A DNA stretch of 18,941 bases from CAZGKX01 sp964525945 (GTDB lineage Bacteria > Pseudomonadota > Gammaproteobacteria > Legionellales > Legionellaceae). Positions 7,953 to 15,328 of this stretch are shown here, one piece after another. The position numbers were made by a program, and so were the translations under genes. The stretch lies in the NCBI GenBank assembly GCA_964525945.1, contig CAZGKX010000054.1:1-18941 (forward strand), read 5' to 3'. The first letter of the stretch is position 1. The number at the start of each line of letters is the position of its first letter. The notes beneath the pieces were generated by a model that searched no databases, was not told the origin of the DNA, and saw only the letters and a program-made list of their open reading frames with translations.

Positions 7953-9668
7953 ATGCCTCATAGCCTGCCTTTAATCACCACGATTGCCTCGGCACTTGGT
8001 TTGGCCTTGATCATGGGATTTATTGCCATCCGGTTAAGGTTGCCTCCTTTGGTGGGTTACCTGTTAGCAGGCGTCATTATCGGCCCTTTTACACCAGGTT
8101 TTGTTGCGAATGCGGCGATTGCGGCGGAACTTGCCGAAATTGGCGTGATGTTGTTGATGTTTGATGTTGGTTTACACTTTTCTGTGGATAATTTACTGGA
8201 AACTCGCAAAATTGCGTTACCCGGTGCCTTGCTGCAAATTGCTGTGGCCACGGCTCTTGGTACAGGTCTTGCCTGCTATTGGGGGTGGCCTTTGGGAGGT
8301 GCCCTTGTCTTTGGTCTGGCGTTGTCTGTTGCCAGCACGGTGGTGATGATAAGGGCATTGGAGTCGCAAGACACTCTTGGTTCTATCAATGGTCAAATTG
8401 CCATAGGGTGGTTGATTGTTGAAGATCTGGCGATGGTGATTGTGCTGGTGTTCTTGCCGTTGATGGCCGATTGGTCGGGTGGCGGCACGGCCAGTGTTGA
8501 AGATAAAACTTGGTGGTTCATCTTGGGTGTGACTTTGCTTAAAATAACCGCTTTTCTGACCCTGATGCTATTGGTGGGTCGAAAATTATTTCCGAAATTG
8601 TTATGGTACATCGATCACACCGGCTCAAGGGAGCTTTTCACGCTCTGTGTGATTGCTGCGGCACTCAGCATTGCGTTTGTTGCGTCTAAATTATTTGGTA
8701 TGTCGTTGGCATTGGGTGCTTTTTTCTCCGGCATGATCATCAGGGAATCCAAATTCAGCCGTCGTGCGGCCGAAGAATCGTTGCCTTTTAGAGACGCGTT
8801 TGCTGTGTTGTTTTTTGTATCTGTAGGCATGCTCTTTAATCCTCATATTTTTGTGGAGCAGCCTTTACAAGTTTTCACTGTGGTGATTATCATTGTCGTT
8901 GGCAAATCTCTGGCTGCCGCAGCTTTGGTTCTCGCTTTCCGATACCCGTTAAACACGGCGTTTACCGTATCTGCTTGTTTGGCACAAATTGGGGAATTTT
9001 CATTTATTCTTGCCGGTCTTGGTGTGCAACTCGGATTATTGCCCAATGAAGGACATGGGTTAATACTGGCGGGTGCTTTGATCTCAATCACCCTTAATCC
9101 ATTTGTGTTTAAAGCCATAAAACCGCTCCAAACATGGCTGCAGAGCCATTATGAATGGGCTAACGTCAATGAAAAACCCGAAGAGATCTTGTCGGAATGG
9201 CCCTCCTTGGTGGACCCATTTTTTTTCAAACAGGTTGTGCTTGTGGGGTATGGGCAAGTTGGGCGACGCGTTGCCCGGTCACTGATGAAACAAAACATCC
9301 CGTATGTGGTGATTGAACAAGATCAAGAGTTGATCGATCAACTTAGAAAACGAAAGATCATGGCTGTTTATGGTGATGCTTCCGATCCCAATGTGCTCAT
9401 TCAAGCCCATATTGATCGTGCGGCTATGTTGGTGGTCACCACATCCGGGGCCTTTAACATGAAGCGAATGATCAACCTAGCCAATCAATTAAACCCTAAC
9501 ATTGATGTCGTCATTCGTGCTCAAACCGGCGAAGATGCTTTGTTGTTAAAAAAAGAAATAGCAGGAAAATTTTTTTTCAATGAACGCGAGGTTGCAAAAG
9601 GCATGAGTCACTATATATTAACTGAGCTTGAAAAATCGAGTCCAGCAGTGAAGCCCGATGTGTATTAA
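7953..9668 (+). CDS. ybaL: Kef/YbaL-type monovalent cation:proton antiporter
   Basis: Inner-membrane CPA2-family exchanger expected to move K+ or Na+ against protons. The N-terminus MPHSLPLITTIASALGLA closely follows E. coli YbaL (MHHATPLITTI...), and PPLVGYLLAG, GPFTPGFVA and GQIAIGWLIVEDL (147-159) are shared family blocks. Residues 1-390 carry about 12 membrane segments. A cytosolic RCK/TrkA-N domain begins near 425 with the nucleotide-binding GYGQVG (432-437) and GDASDP (464-469), a ligand-gating module. At 571 residues it is close to the 558 of YbaL and lacks the long KefB/C tail. The start is supported by alignment; GGA sits 7 bases upstream. kup follows in the same direction after 87 bp, pairing efflux with uptake. 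Confidence 0.9.
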   Translation: MPHSLPLITTIASALGLALIMGFIAIRLRLPPLVGYLLAGVIIGPFTPGFVANAAIAAELAEIGVMLLMFDVGLHFSVDNLLETRKIALPGALLQIAVATALGTGLACYWGWPLGGALVFGLALSVASTVVMIRALESQDTLGSINGQIAIGWLIVEDLAMVIVLVFLPLMADWSGGGTASVEDKTWWFILGVTLLKITAFLTLMLLVGRKLFPKLLWYIDHTGSRELFTLCVIAAALSIAFVASKLFGMSLALGAFFSGMIIRESKFSRRAAEESLPFRDAFAVLFFVSVGMLFNPHIFVEQPLQVFTVVIIIVVGKSLAAAALVLAFRYPLNTAFTVSACLAQIGEFSFILAGLGVQLGLLPNEGHGLILAGALISITLNPFVFKAIKPLQTWLQSHYEWANVNEKPEEILSEWPSLVDPFFFKQVVLVGYGQVGRRVARSLMKQNIPYVVIEQDQELIDQLRKRKIMAVYGDASDPNVLIQAHIDRAAMLVVTTSGAFNMKRMINLANQLNPNIDVVIRAQTGEDALLLKKEIAGKFFFNEREVAKGMSHYILTELEKSSPAVKPDVY

Positions 9669-9696
9669 TTTGATTTCATCCACACGATCCTGGGTC

Positions 9697-9725
9697 TTGT
9701 TTGATAGATACCCCACTGTTATGAT
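9697..9725 (+). promoter_or_regulatory. Candidate sigma-70 promoter for kup
   Basis: TTGTTT (9697-9702), a 17-bp spacer and TATGAT (9720-9725, five of six consensus bases). Transcription would begin near 9732. That is too late for a start at 9726 but suits the TTG at 9756. The call rests on pattern only. Confidence 0.4.
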
Positions 9726-9755
9726 TTGTTATTGAATAACAAAGGATTTTTTACC

Positions 9756-11645
9756 TTGACCCACACGGCAAATGCTAAACGTCAATCAACTTTACCCCTA
9801 TCGTTGGCCGCGCTTGGTGTTGTGTATGGTGATATTGGAACCAGCCCACTGTACGCATTGCGGGAATCACTTCTTGGATTGCCCATTGCCTTAAACAATG
9901 TGTTAGGGGTATTGTCACTTATTTTCTGGTTATTAACGCTCATGATTTCCATAAAATACGTTATTGTATTGCTTGATGCAGACAATAATGGCGAAGGAGG
10001 AATTCTTGCCTTGTTGGCATTGATCAAGCGCACCAGTGCAGACAAAACTAAAGTTTTTTTCTGGCTTGCTGTCTTGGGTGCGGGCTTGCTGTTAGGGGAT
10101 GGCATGTTAACACCAGCTATTTCTGTTTTAAGCGCCATGGAAGGTATAAAGGCGTATGTACCTGAGCTATCACATATGGTCTTACCGTTGACCTGCATTA
10201 TTTTAGTCGCTTTGTTCTCTTTTCAATTTTTAGGCACTGAAAAAATTGGTTTTGTATTTGGGCCGGTGTTGTTGGTATGGTTTATCACGCTTGCCGTGTT
10301 GGGCATCAGTCATATTGTCCGCAATCCTGTGGTGTTAAATGCCATGAACCCTTGGTATGCCGTGAATTTTTTTCGTCACAATGGATGGACGGGGTATGCT
10401 TTATTGGGAGGCGTCTTTTTGACCGTTACCGGGGCTGAGGCGTTGTATGCGGATTTAGGGCATTTTGGTAAAAAACCCATACGAATTGCTTGGTTTTCGG
10501 TTGTGTTACCGTGTTTGTTGCTCAATTATTTTGGCCAAGGCGCTAATCTATTGTTGCACCCTGAGAGCATTTCCAATCCTTTTTTTATGTTGGCTCCCAA
10601 ATGGTTTTTTTTACCATTGATTGTTATTGCCGCCTTCGCAACCATTATTGCTTCGCAGGCTGTTATTACCGCGACGTTTTCCCTCACCAAACAAGCTGTG
10701 CTTTTGGGTTTCTACCCCCACTTATCCATTGTACAAACATCAAGCTTTAAAAAAGGACAAATTTATATCCCGCAAATGAATTTCGTTCTGGCGGTCGGAA
10801 CGTTGTTTTTAATTCTTGCTTTTAAAAGCACAGACACGTTAACCCATGCTTATGGGGTTGCTGTGAATTTAGTTATGCTATTGACGAGTATTCTGATCTT
10901 TTATTTGGTGATAAAAAAATGGCAGTGGAACATCTTTGGTGCAGCAAGTTTATTTGTACTGTTGTGTGTTGTTGATGTGACATTTCTAGGCGCAAATTTA
11001 CAAAAATTAATGACGGGAGGATGGGTTCCTATCGTTTTTGCGATTGTAAGTGCTTTTCTTATGCACACCTGGAACAAAGGCAGAATTTATTTGCACAAAA
11101 CTTATTACATGAAACGGGATGAGTTCGCCAAATTATGCAAACAACTTTTGGAATACAAATCCATAGAGCACGTCCCGAAAACGGCGATATTTATCACGGA
11201 TATTTATGACAAAAGTGGTGGTAGCTTTTTACAGTTTTTAAAACGAAATTGCATTATGCCAGAGCATGTTTTGATCATAAATTATGCCGTCGCCAATATC
11301 CCTTACGTACCGGCGCATCAGCGTTTTCATTTGGTTTGTCTCAACGAGACGATTTATAAACTGACCTTGCATTATGGTTTTATGGACGTTATTTCTATCC
11401 CCAAAGCGTTAACCGCTGCAGAGGATGAAAATGTGTTGCCGTTTAAGATCGACGTGAAAAACACCACTTATTTTCTGGGTTTGTCCAATGTCATTGCTTC
11501 GCGGCAGAAAAAAACCATGTTTTTTCTGTGGCAAGAGAAAATATTTGCATTTTTAGTGAGAAATTATGCGAGCAACCTCAACATTGAGTTTTATGATTTA
11601 CCGTATGAAAAAACCGTAGCAATTGGGGCTTATTACATGATTTAA
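9756..11645 (+). CDS. kup: Kup low-affinity K+ uptake permease
   Basis: Proton-coupled potassium importer of the KUP/HAK/KT family in the inner membrane. The signature GVVYGDIGTSPLYALRE is at about 21-37, DADNNGEGGILALLAL near 74-89, and DGMLTPAISVLSAMEG follows. About 12 membrane segments are followed by a cytoplasmic C-terminal domain. There is no ATG near the expected N-terminus. TTG 9756 gives MTHTANAKRQ..., 629 residues, near the 622 of E. coli Kup. AAAGGA at 9741-9746 is 9 bases upstream, and a candidate promoter ends at 9725. The upstream TTG at 9726 would touch that promoter and is less likely. The gene may be co-transcribed with the ybaL-like antiporter or driven by its own promoter. 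Confidence 0.93.
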   Translation: MTHTANAKRQSTLPLSLAALGVVYGDIGTSPLYALRESLLGLPIALNNVLGVLSLIFWLLTLMISIKYVIVLLDADNNGEGGILALLALIKRTSADKTKVFFWLAVLGAGLLLGDGMLTPAISVLSAMEGIKAYVPELSHMVLPLTCIILVALFSFQFLGTEKIGFVFGPVLLVWFITLAVLGISHIVRNPVVLNAMNPWYAVNFFRHNGWTGYALLGGVFLTVTGAEALYADLGHFGKKPIRIAWFSVVLPCLLLNYFGQGANLLLHPESISNPFFMLAPKWFFLPLIVIAAFATIIASQAVITATFSLTKQAVLLGFYPHLSIVQTSSFKKGQIYIPQMNFVLAVGTLFLILAFKSTDTLTHAYGVAVNLVMLLTSILIFYLVIKKWQWNIFGAASLFVLLCVVDVTFLGANLQKLMTGGWVPIVFAIVSAFLMHTWNKGRIYLHKTYYMKRDEFAKLCKQLLEYKSIEHVPKTAIFITDIYDKSGGSFLQFLKRNCIMPEHVLIINYAVANIPYVPAHQRFHLVCLNETIYKLTLHYGFMDVISIPKALTAAEDENVLPFKIDVKNTTYFLGLSNVIASRQKKTMFFLWQEKIFAFLVRNYASNLNIEFYDLPYEKTVAIGAYYMI

Positions 11646-11656
11646 GATTGTGATTG

Positions 11657-11721
11657 TGTAGGTTGGGCCTTGGCCCAACAATTAAGCCATACCTATTTTT
11701 TAGGCCAAGGCCCAACCTACA
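11657..11721. repeat. 19-bp perfect inverted repeat with nested palindrome between convergent genes
   Basis: Arms 11657-11675 and 11703-11721 (TGTAGGTTGGGCCTTGGCC and its exact complement) enclose a 27-nt loop. Inside the left arm GTTGGGCC-TT-GGCCCAAC (11662-11679) forms its own 8-bp stem with a 2-nt loop, and a T6 run lies at 11696-11701. It sits between the stops of kup and the DUF1460 gene, so it may end transcription from both sides. The form also resembles a REP/MITE-like element; a looser match occurs near 17420. Confidence 0.8.
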
Positions 11722-11723
11722 AA

Positions 11724-12719
11724 TCAGGTCAATTTACACTGAGCAGCCAATGGTTGTTGGGGTACCACGATTTGAATGTTAATGCCTTTAATCGTCGGGC
11801 TGTTCCGGGTTTCTCTTAAATAATCAATGAACGGATAGTCCACAACAACGCCTTCTTTGGAGGATGTTTCTCTAAAAAAGAGGGCACCATTTTTCCAAAC
11901 GGCAAAACCTAAATGCGAGACATTTAAATGGGTTCCTATTTCTTTTTCTAAATTCCAATTGGGGCGAATGATTTCAACAATGGCCGCATTCGGGATTTGG
12001 TTAAATAAGGTGTGATTGGCGTTTCCAGCGGCATCAAATAACGCAGCCAAAGGAATATAAGGAATGGTTGACGTGACAACGGGCAATGTTTTGCTTTTTT
12101 GTTTCAATGCTTCCAACCGTTTTTCTTGTTCCAGCACGGAAGGAGGATTAATACGAATATGATCAATGGAAAAACGTTGATACCATGCCGGTTTATTGAT
12201 CACGGCTTGTGCAAACAAAGAGACCGGCTGGTTTTTGCCATCATGAAAGGCGGTGGTTATGTCTTTTAAAAAACCTTGCTGTTGGTTGTTCTGATTCCAA
12301 TCGAGGCAGGTAAAATGATTGCGATTGATAAAAGACACCTTGCCTTCGCGATAACGAATTTGTTGGATACATTGTTTAAACGTGAGGGGGTCTTGGGCCA
12401 ATGCAATTGCCAATACGGTATCCACGTACGTTTCACAGTCAAAAGCATCGGTTCGATACAAGGGTGCTTGATCAAATGTCCCTCGTTCACCTTCGCCTAA
12501 GGCTCCTAAAAGATATGGTTTTCCTAATAATTGAGCGCTGACGAATTCAATGCGGGTTGGCATATCTTGCGATTGTTTGCTCAACAGTTGATAAAACTCT
12601 GTAATATTTTGATCCGTTTGTTGCTGTTCATTCTGTATGCCAAAGGCCCCGACCTTCATCGAAACGGCAGTAAAAAAGACCAAGGAAACAGTTTTTTTAA
12701 GGCAATTTAAAGGGTACAT
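11724..12719 (-). CDS. Secreted DUF1460 (N-acetylmuramoyl-L-alanine amidase-like) protein
   Basis: Predicted exported cysteine hydrolase of the DUF1460 family, which has an NlpC/P60-like fold and is described as N-acetylmuramoyl-L-alanine amidase-like, acting on peptidoglycan or its fragments. The N-terminus (LKKTVSLVFFTAVSMKVGAFG) is a signal peptide. The nucleophile motif FDCETYVDT places Cys95, and HLNVSHLGFAVWKNG places His264/His269 for the catalytic dyad. GKPYLLGALGEG before the Cys is typical of the family. Length is 331 residues. It converges on kup across the inverted repeat and diverges from spmA with only 58 bp between starts. No good ribosome-binding site precedes ATG 12719. Family call is good; the true substrate is unknown. 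Confidence 0.85.
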   Translation of the reverse strand: MYPLNCLKKTVSLVFFTAVSMKVGAFGIQNEQQQTDQNITEFYQLLSKQSQDMPTRIEFVSAQLLGKPYLLGALGEGERGTFDQAPLYRTDAFDCETYVDTVLAIALAQDPLTFKQCIQQIRYREGKVSFINRNHFTCLDWNQNNQQQGFLKDITTAFHDGKNQPVSLFAQAVINKPAWYQRFSIDHIRINPPSVLEQEKRLEALKQKSKTLPVVTSTIPYIPLAALFDAAGNANHTLFNQIPNAAIVEIIRPNWNLEKEIGTHLNVSHLGFAVWKNGALFFRETSSKEGVVVDYPFIDYLRETRNSPTIKGINIQIVVPQQPLAAQCKLT

Positions 12720-12739
12720 TACGTTATTCTAAGATTTAA

Positions 12740-12756
12740 AAGGTAGATGATACCTT
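12740..12756. promoter_or_regulatory. Small inverted repeat in the DUF1460/spmA divergent spacer
   Basis: AAGGTA-GATGA-TACCTT, a perfect 6-bp dyad in the 58-bp gap between two divergent starts. It could be a shared operator. Evidence is position and symmetry only. Confidence 0.25.
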
Positions 12757-12777
12757 GTGATGACCTAAGGAACAAGA

Positions 12778-13401
12778 ATGTTAAATGTCATATGGCTGGC
12801 AATGATTTTTACCTCGGTTGTGGTAGGGGTGATTCAAGGGCGCCTTGATCTGGTTGTCAAAGCAGTCACCGATTCGGCTAAATTGGGGTTTGAATTGGCC
12901 CTCGGTTTGGCGGCTATTATGTCGCTGTGGTTGGGCATCATGGGAATCGCTACAGAATCCGGTTTGATGGATGGTGTTGCCCGGGTGCTGCGACCCGTTA
13001 CACGTCGATTGTTTCCAGAAATACCCGTTGATGATCCGGCCATGGGAGCAATGGTGCTTAATATTGCGGCCAACATGCTGGGTTTAGCCAATGCAGCGAC
13101 CCCGTTTGGTTTGCAAGCGATGAAGGAATTGCAACGCTTGAACACCCATGTGCATACGGCCAGCAATGCCATGTGTACTTTTTTAGCCATCAACACCTCC
13201 AGTGTGCAAATCATTCCTGCGACAGCCATTGCCTACCTTGCCGCCAATGGCAGCATCAACCCCAGCAGTATTATTTTCAGTTCGCTCATTGCCACCAGCA
13301 TTTCAACGTTTGTTGCAATTGTAGCGGTTAAACNNNNNNNNNNGGTTAAACAATTGGCAAAACTTCCTATGTACCGAATAAAAGATATGGACAACTTATG
13401 A
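12778..13401 (+). CDS. spmA: SpmA-like nucleoside-recognition-domain membrane protein
   Basis: Polytopic inner-membrane protein of the spore maturation protein A family (nucleoside recognition/Gate domain). It is found in many non-sporulating bacteria, where its role is not established. Hallmarks are LAAIMSLWLGIMGIATESGL, the conserved NMLGLANAATPFGLQAM and LAINTSSVQIIP. ATG 12778 has AAGGA six bases upstream. The stop overlaps the start of spmB in ATGA (13398-13401), implying translational coupling. A 10-N gap at 13334-13343 is flanked by an 8-bp repeat; collapsing it gives AIVAVKQLAKLP in frame and a 201-residue protein. A 139-bp stretch of this gene recurs 2.6 kb downstream. Confidence 0.9.
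   Translation: MLNVIWLAMIFTSVVVGVIQGRLDLVVKAVTDSAKLGFELALGLAAIMSLWLGIMGIATESGLMDGVARVLRPVTRRLFPEIPVDDPAMGAMVLNIAANMLGLANAATPFGLQAMKELQRLNTHVHTASNAMCTFLAINTSSVQIIPATAIAYLAANGSINPSSIIFSSLIATSISTFVAIVAVKXXXXVKQLAKLPMYRIKDMDNL
13326..13351. other. Assembly join 3: 10-N gap flanked by an 8-bp repeat
   Basis: GGTTAAAC lies at 13326-13333 and 13344-13351 with only the 10 N between. Removing one 18-nt period keeps the spmA frame. The contig ends most likely overlap by 8 bp and were not merged. Confidence 0.75.
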
Positions 13402-13928
13402 GTAATTTTGCAAATCAATTATCGAACTGGCTGTTTTTATCTTTTATTGTCGGTATACCGTTGTATGCTGCCATAAAAAAAGTCAATGTGTTTGATGCTT
13501 TTATCAATGGCGCTAAAGAAGGTTTTGGAATGAGTGTCAATTTAATCCCTTATCTGGTTGCCATGTTGGTGGCGATTGGAATGCTAAGGGCATCGGGTTT
13601 TTTTGATTTGCTTCATATTGTCTTGGCACCGTTCATGAAAGCGATTGGCATGCCAGAAGAACTCTTGCCGTTGGCTTTGATCAGGCCATTTTCAGGCAGT
13701 GCAGCAACCGGTGTCATGGCCGAACTTATCCATGAGCATGGTGGCAATTCATTGATTGCAAAAACAGCAGCTACCATGATGGGGAGCACTGAAACAACGT
13801 TTTATGTGATTGCGGTTTATTTTGGTGCTGTCAATATTCGACGCACCCGCCATGCCATCCCCGCGGGTTTATTGGCTGACTTGGCAGGAATCATTGCGTC
13901 AGTTTGTATTTGCCGCTACTTGTTTTAA
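13398..13928 (+). CDS. spmB: SpmB-like nucleoside-recognition-domain membrane protein
   Basis: Partner of SpmA, 176 residues, also in the inner membrane with about five hydrophobic segments. Family blocks are FVDAF-like NVFDAFINGAKEGF, IPYLVAMLVAIGMLRASG, LPLALIRPFSGSAATG and TMMGSTETTFYVIAVYFGAV. In Bacillus, SpmA and SpmB are needed for proper spore core dehydration; here no sporulation context exists, and by the family's Gate domain a transport-related role is plausible but unproven. It starts inside the spmA stop (ATGA), so the pair is co-expressed, probably in equal amounts. A strong palindrome lies 7 bp past its stop. Confidence 0.92.
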   Translation: MSNFANQLSNWLFLSFIVGIPLYAAIKKVNVFDAFINGAKEGFGMSVNLIPYLVAMLVAIGMLRASGFFDLLHIVLAPFMKAIGMPEELLPLALIRPFSGSAATGVMAELIHEHGGNSLIAKTAATMMGSTETTFYVIAVYFGAVNIRRTRHAIPAGLLADLAGIIASVCICRYLF

Positions 13929-13935
13929 GGGTATC

Positions 13936-13972
13936 CATCAACTGCCTAAAGTTAACTTTAAGGCAGTTGATG
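13936..13972. terminator. Palindromic hairpin after spmB
   Basis: CATCAACTGCCT (13936-13947) and AGGCAGTTGATG (13961-13972) pair over 12 bp. The centre AAAGTTAACTTT is itself palindromic, so the stem can extend almost to the tip with one unpaired base. No T-run follows on either strand, so it is an atypical terminator or an RNA-stabilising 3' structure. Confidence 0.55.
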
Positions 13973-14053
13973 CAAATAGAACAGAGCATTTCGGATGAGT
14001 GCCCTAACGCTTGCATGGGTTTTCCAAAAACTCCGGGTATCACCTAGCTTTTC

Positions 14054-14069
14054 ATTTTTGATCAAAAAT
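14054..14069. repeat. 16-bp perfect palindrome centred on GATC
   Basis: ATTTTTGATCAAAAAT lies 2 bp beyond the stop of the minus-strand effector-like gene. It is too AT-rich for a strong terminator stem. It contains a Dam target site. Function is not assigned. Confidence 0.4.
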
Positions 14070-14071
14070 TA

Positions 14072-15328
14072 TTATTTGACGTTGGAGAAGCTATCGGACG
14101 TACCCAGGTCAAAGTCTTCATCTTCTTTACCGCCTTTCACCGCGTTCGAAATAAAACTGCTAGCAGCTTTCACATTGCTTGTAATGGTACTTCCCACTGC
14201 CGTCATTCCTTGTGCAGCATGTGCATAGGCATAAGAACCCGCTTCTCGGGACCATTTGGACACAGAATTGCAGATAGCGCTAAATGTATTTTCACACTGC
14301 TCTTGTAGATCAGCATCACTGTTCAGCGTCTTTCCACTTGAAAGCATTCGGCTACTTGCGTAATATTGCCAGGCATTATAGGCCATGCCTGCTGCGGACA
14401 GCAGTGCGCCGAGCGTGATCATAGCTACGGCAAGCGGCGGGCAGATGGGAGCCATGGCCATTCCCGATAAAATACAGCCACTGCCCACTACGGATATGGC
14501 GAGACCCTTGCCATATTTTTGGGTGTAGCTCGTTGTATTTGACACACTTACCAGTGCGGTGTTCAAGCGTTCAGCATTATCTGCTGATGGATCTTTGGTG
14601 TAAGCGGCAAGGGCTTGCAAGGCATAGATGCGCGACTTTTTGTCGCCGAGATCCCCATACTGCAGTGCTCGGAGTATATGATCGACTGCTCGCCTTTCTA
14701 TTGTTTTTTCTCTAGCAGTTGTTTCAAAATTATCCTCGTTCTTGTCCACTTCATTGTAATCTTTTTCATATTGCCACTTATTGTAATCAATAGTTTTCTT
14801 TGTTGTGACTTCTGCAAAACGCTCTCCTGCAAGAGCTTTTTGAATATCTGCCAGTGCTTGCGCTTCTAGATCTTCTTGAATGGATACGATTACTTGCTCC
14901 ATGGGGCTTGCTTTAGGATCGTATGCTGTGCTGTTTTTTTCTATGTAGAGATAGGCTGCGTGATAGGCGAAAAGTTGTTCATCGGATAACAATGAGGTGT
15001 CCATATGTTTATCGAGCTTTTCGATAAAGGAAGGTTTTCCGTCCTGTGGTTCAAAATTTCTATTGTAAGTTGCACTACCATCCTCTTCATCGAAAGAAAT
15101 TGTACTAGCATTGTCTTCATCGAAATCCAAAGAAGTTGTACTATAGCCTTGATTGAAATAAGTCGGATTATAGCCTTTATTGACAAGATAAATTGTTGAC
15201 TCATCTTTTCCTTCTATCTTCCTCAATAAAGCATCAGCTGCAGCCACTTGCCCACCTCCAAAGTCTTTCCTTTGATAGGCACTTCTAAATTTACTGACCA
15301 AATCGAATGCTTTGTTATACTTAGGCAT
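14072..15328 (-). CDS. Unrecognised 418-residue protein, effector-like architecture
   Basis: I do not recognise a family. There is no N-terminal signal peptide. Residues 60-92 carry a short acidic serine/threonine-rich repeat (LDFDEDNAS, ISFDEEDGSA). Residues about 110-255 look helical and rich in charged residues. Residues about 265-310 form one long hydrophobic hairpin, GLAISVVGSGCILSGMAMAP then PPLAVAMITLGALLSAAGMAYNAW, and the C-terminus (401-418) is acidic with serines (KEDEDFDLGTSDSF). A late membrane hairpin plus an acidic tail is common among Dot/Icm substrates of Legionella and Coxiella; that reading is inference. GGGG lies 6 bases before ATG 15328. It is monocistronic, opposite to spmAB, and sits in what looks like an inserted block with a duplicated spmA fragment. 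Confidence 0.75.
   Translation of the reverse strand: MPKYNKAFDLVSKFRSAYQRKDFGGGQVAAADALLRKIEGKDESTIYLVNKGYNPTYFNQGYSTTSLDFDEDNASTISFDEEDGSATYNRNFEPQDGKPSFIEKLDKHMDTSLLSDEQLFAYHAAYLYIEKNSTAYDPKASPMEQVIVSIQEDLEAQALADIQKALAGERFAEVTTKKTIDYNKWQYEKDYNEVDKNEDNFETTAREKTIERRAVDHILRALQYGDLGDKKSRIYALQALAAYTKDPSADNAERLNTALVSVSNTTSYTQKYGKGLAISVVGSGCILSGMAMAPICPPLAVAMITLGALLSAAGMAYNAWQYYASSRMLSSGKTLNSDADLQEQCENTFSAICNSVSKWSREAGSYAYAHAAQGMTAVGSTITSNVKAASSFISNAVKGGKEDEDFDLGTSDSFSNVK
15070..15143 (-). repeat. Imperfect tandem repeat inside the effector-like gene
   Basis: Units of 30 bp (15070-15099) and 36 bp (15100-15135) both open with TTG(C/T)ACTA and share TCTTCATCGAA; a third partial unit TTGTACTA starts at 15136. 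They encode the acidic peptide repeats LDFDEDNAS and ISFDEEDGSA. Unit lengths are multiples of three, so copy number could change without breaking the frame. Confidence 0.6.

Noticed and set aside
9726..9755. Extra 10 codons at the N-terminus of Kup from TTG 9726
   Set aside because: They lie at the edge of the candidate -10 box and have no ribosome-binding site; TTG 9756 has AAAGGA upstream and matches family length.
12778..13928. SpmA/SpmB as evidence for a spore-former
   Set aside because: These families are widespread in non-sporulating Gram-negative bacteria, and the other genes are gammaproteobacterial.
14054..15143. Possible CRISPR array or phage att site around the repeats of the accessory block
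   Set aside because: Repeats are few, contiguous and inside a coding frame; no integrase, tRNA or cas gene is visible.
15005..15199. Plus-strand frame with repeated FIERNCTSIVFIEIQ-like peptides
   Set aside because: It is the antisense image of the tandem repeat in the effector-like gene.
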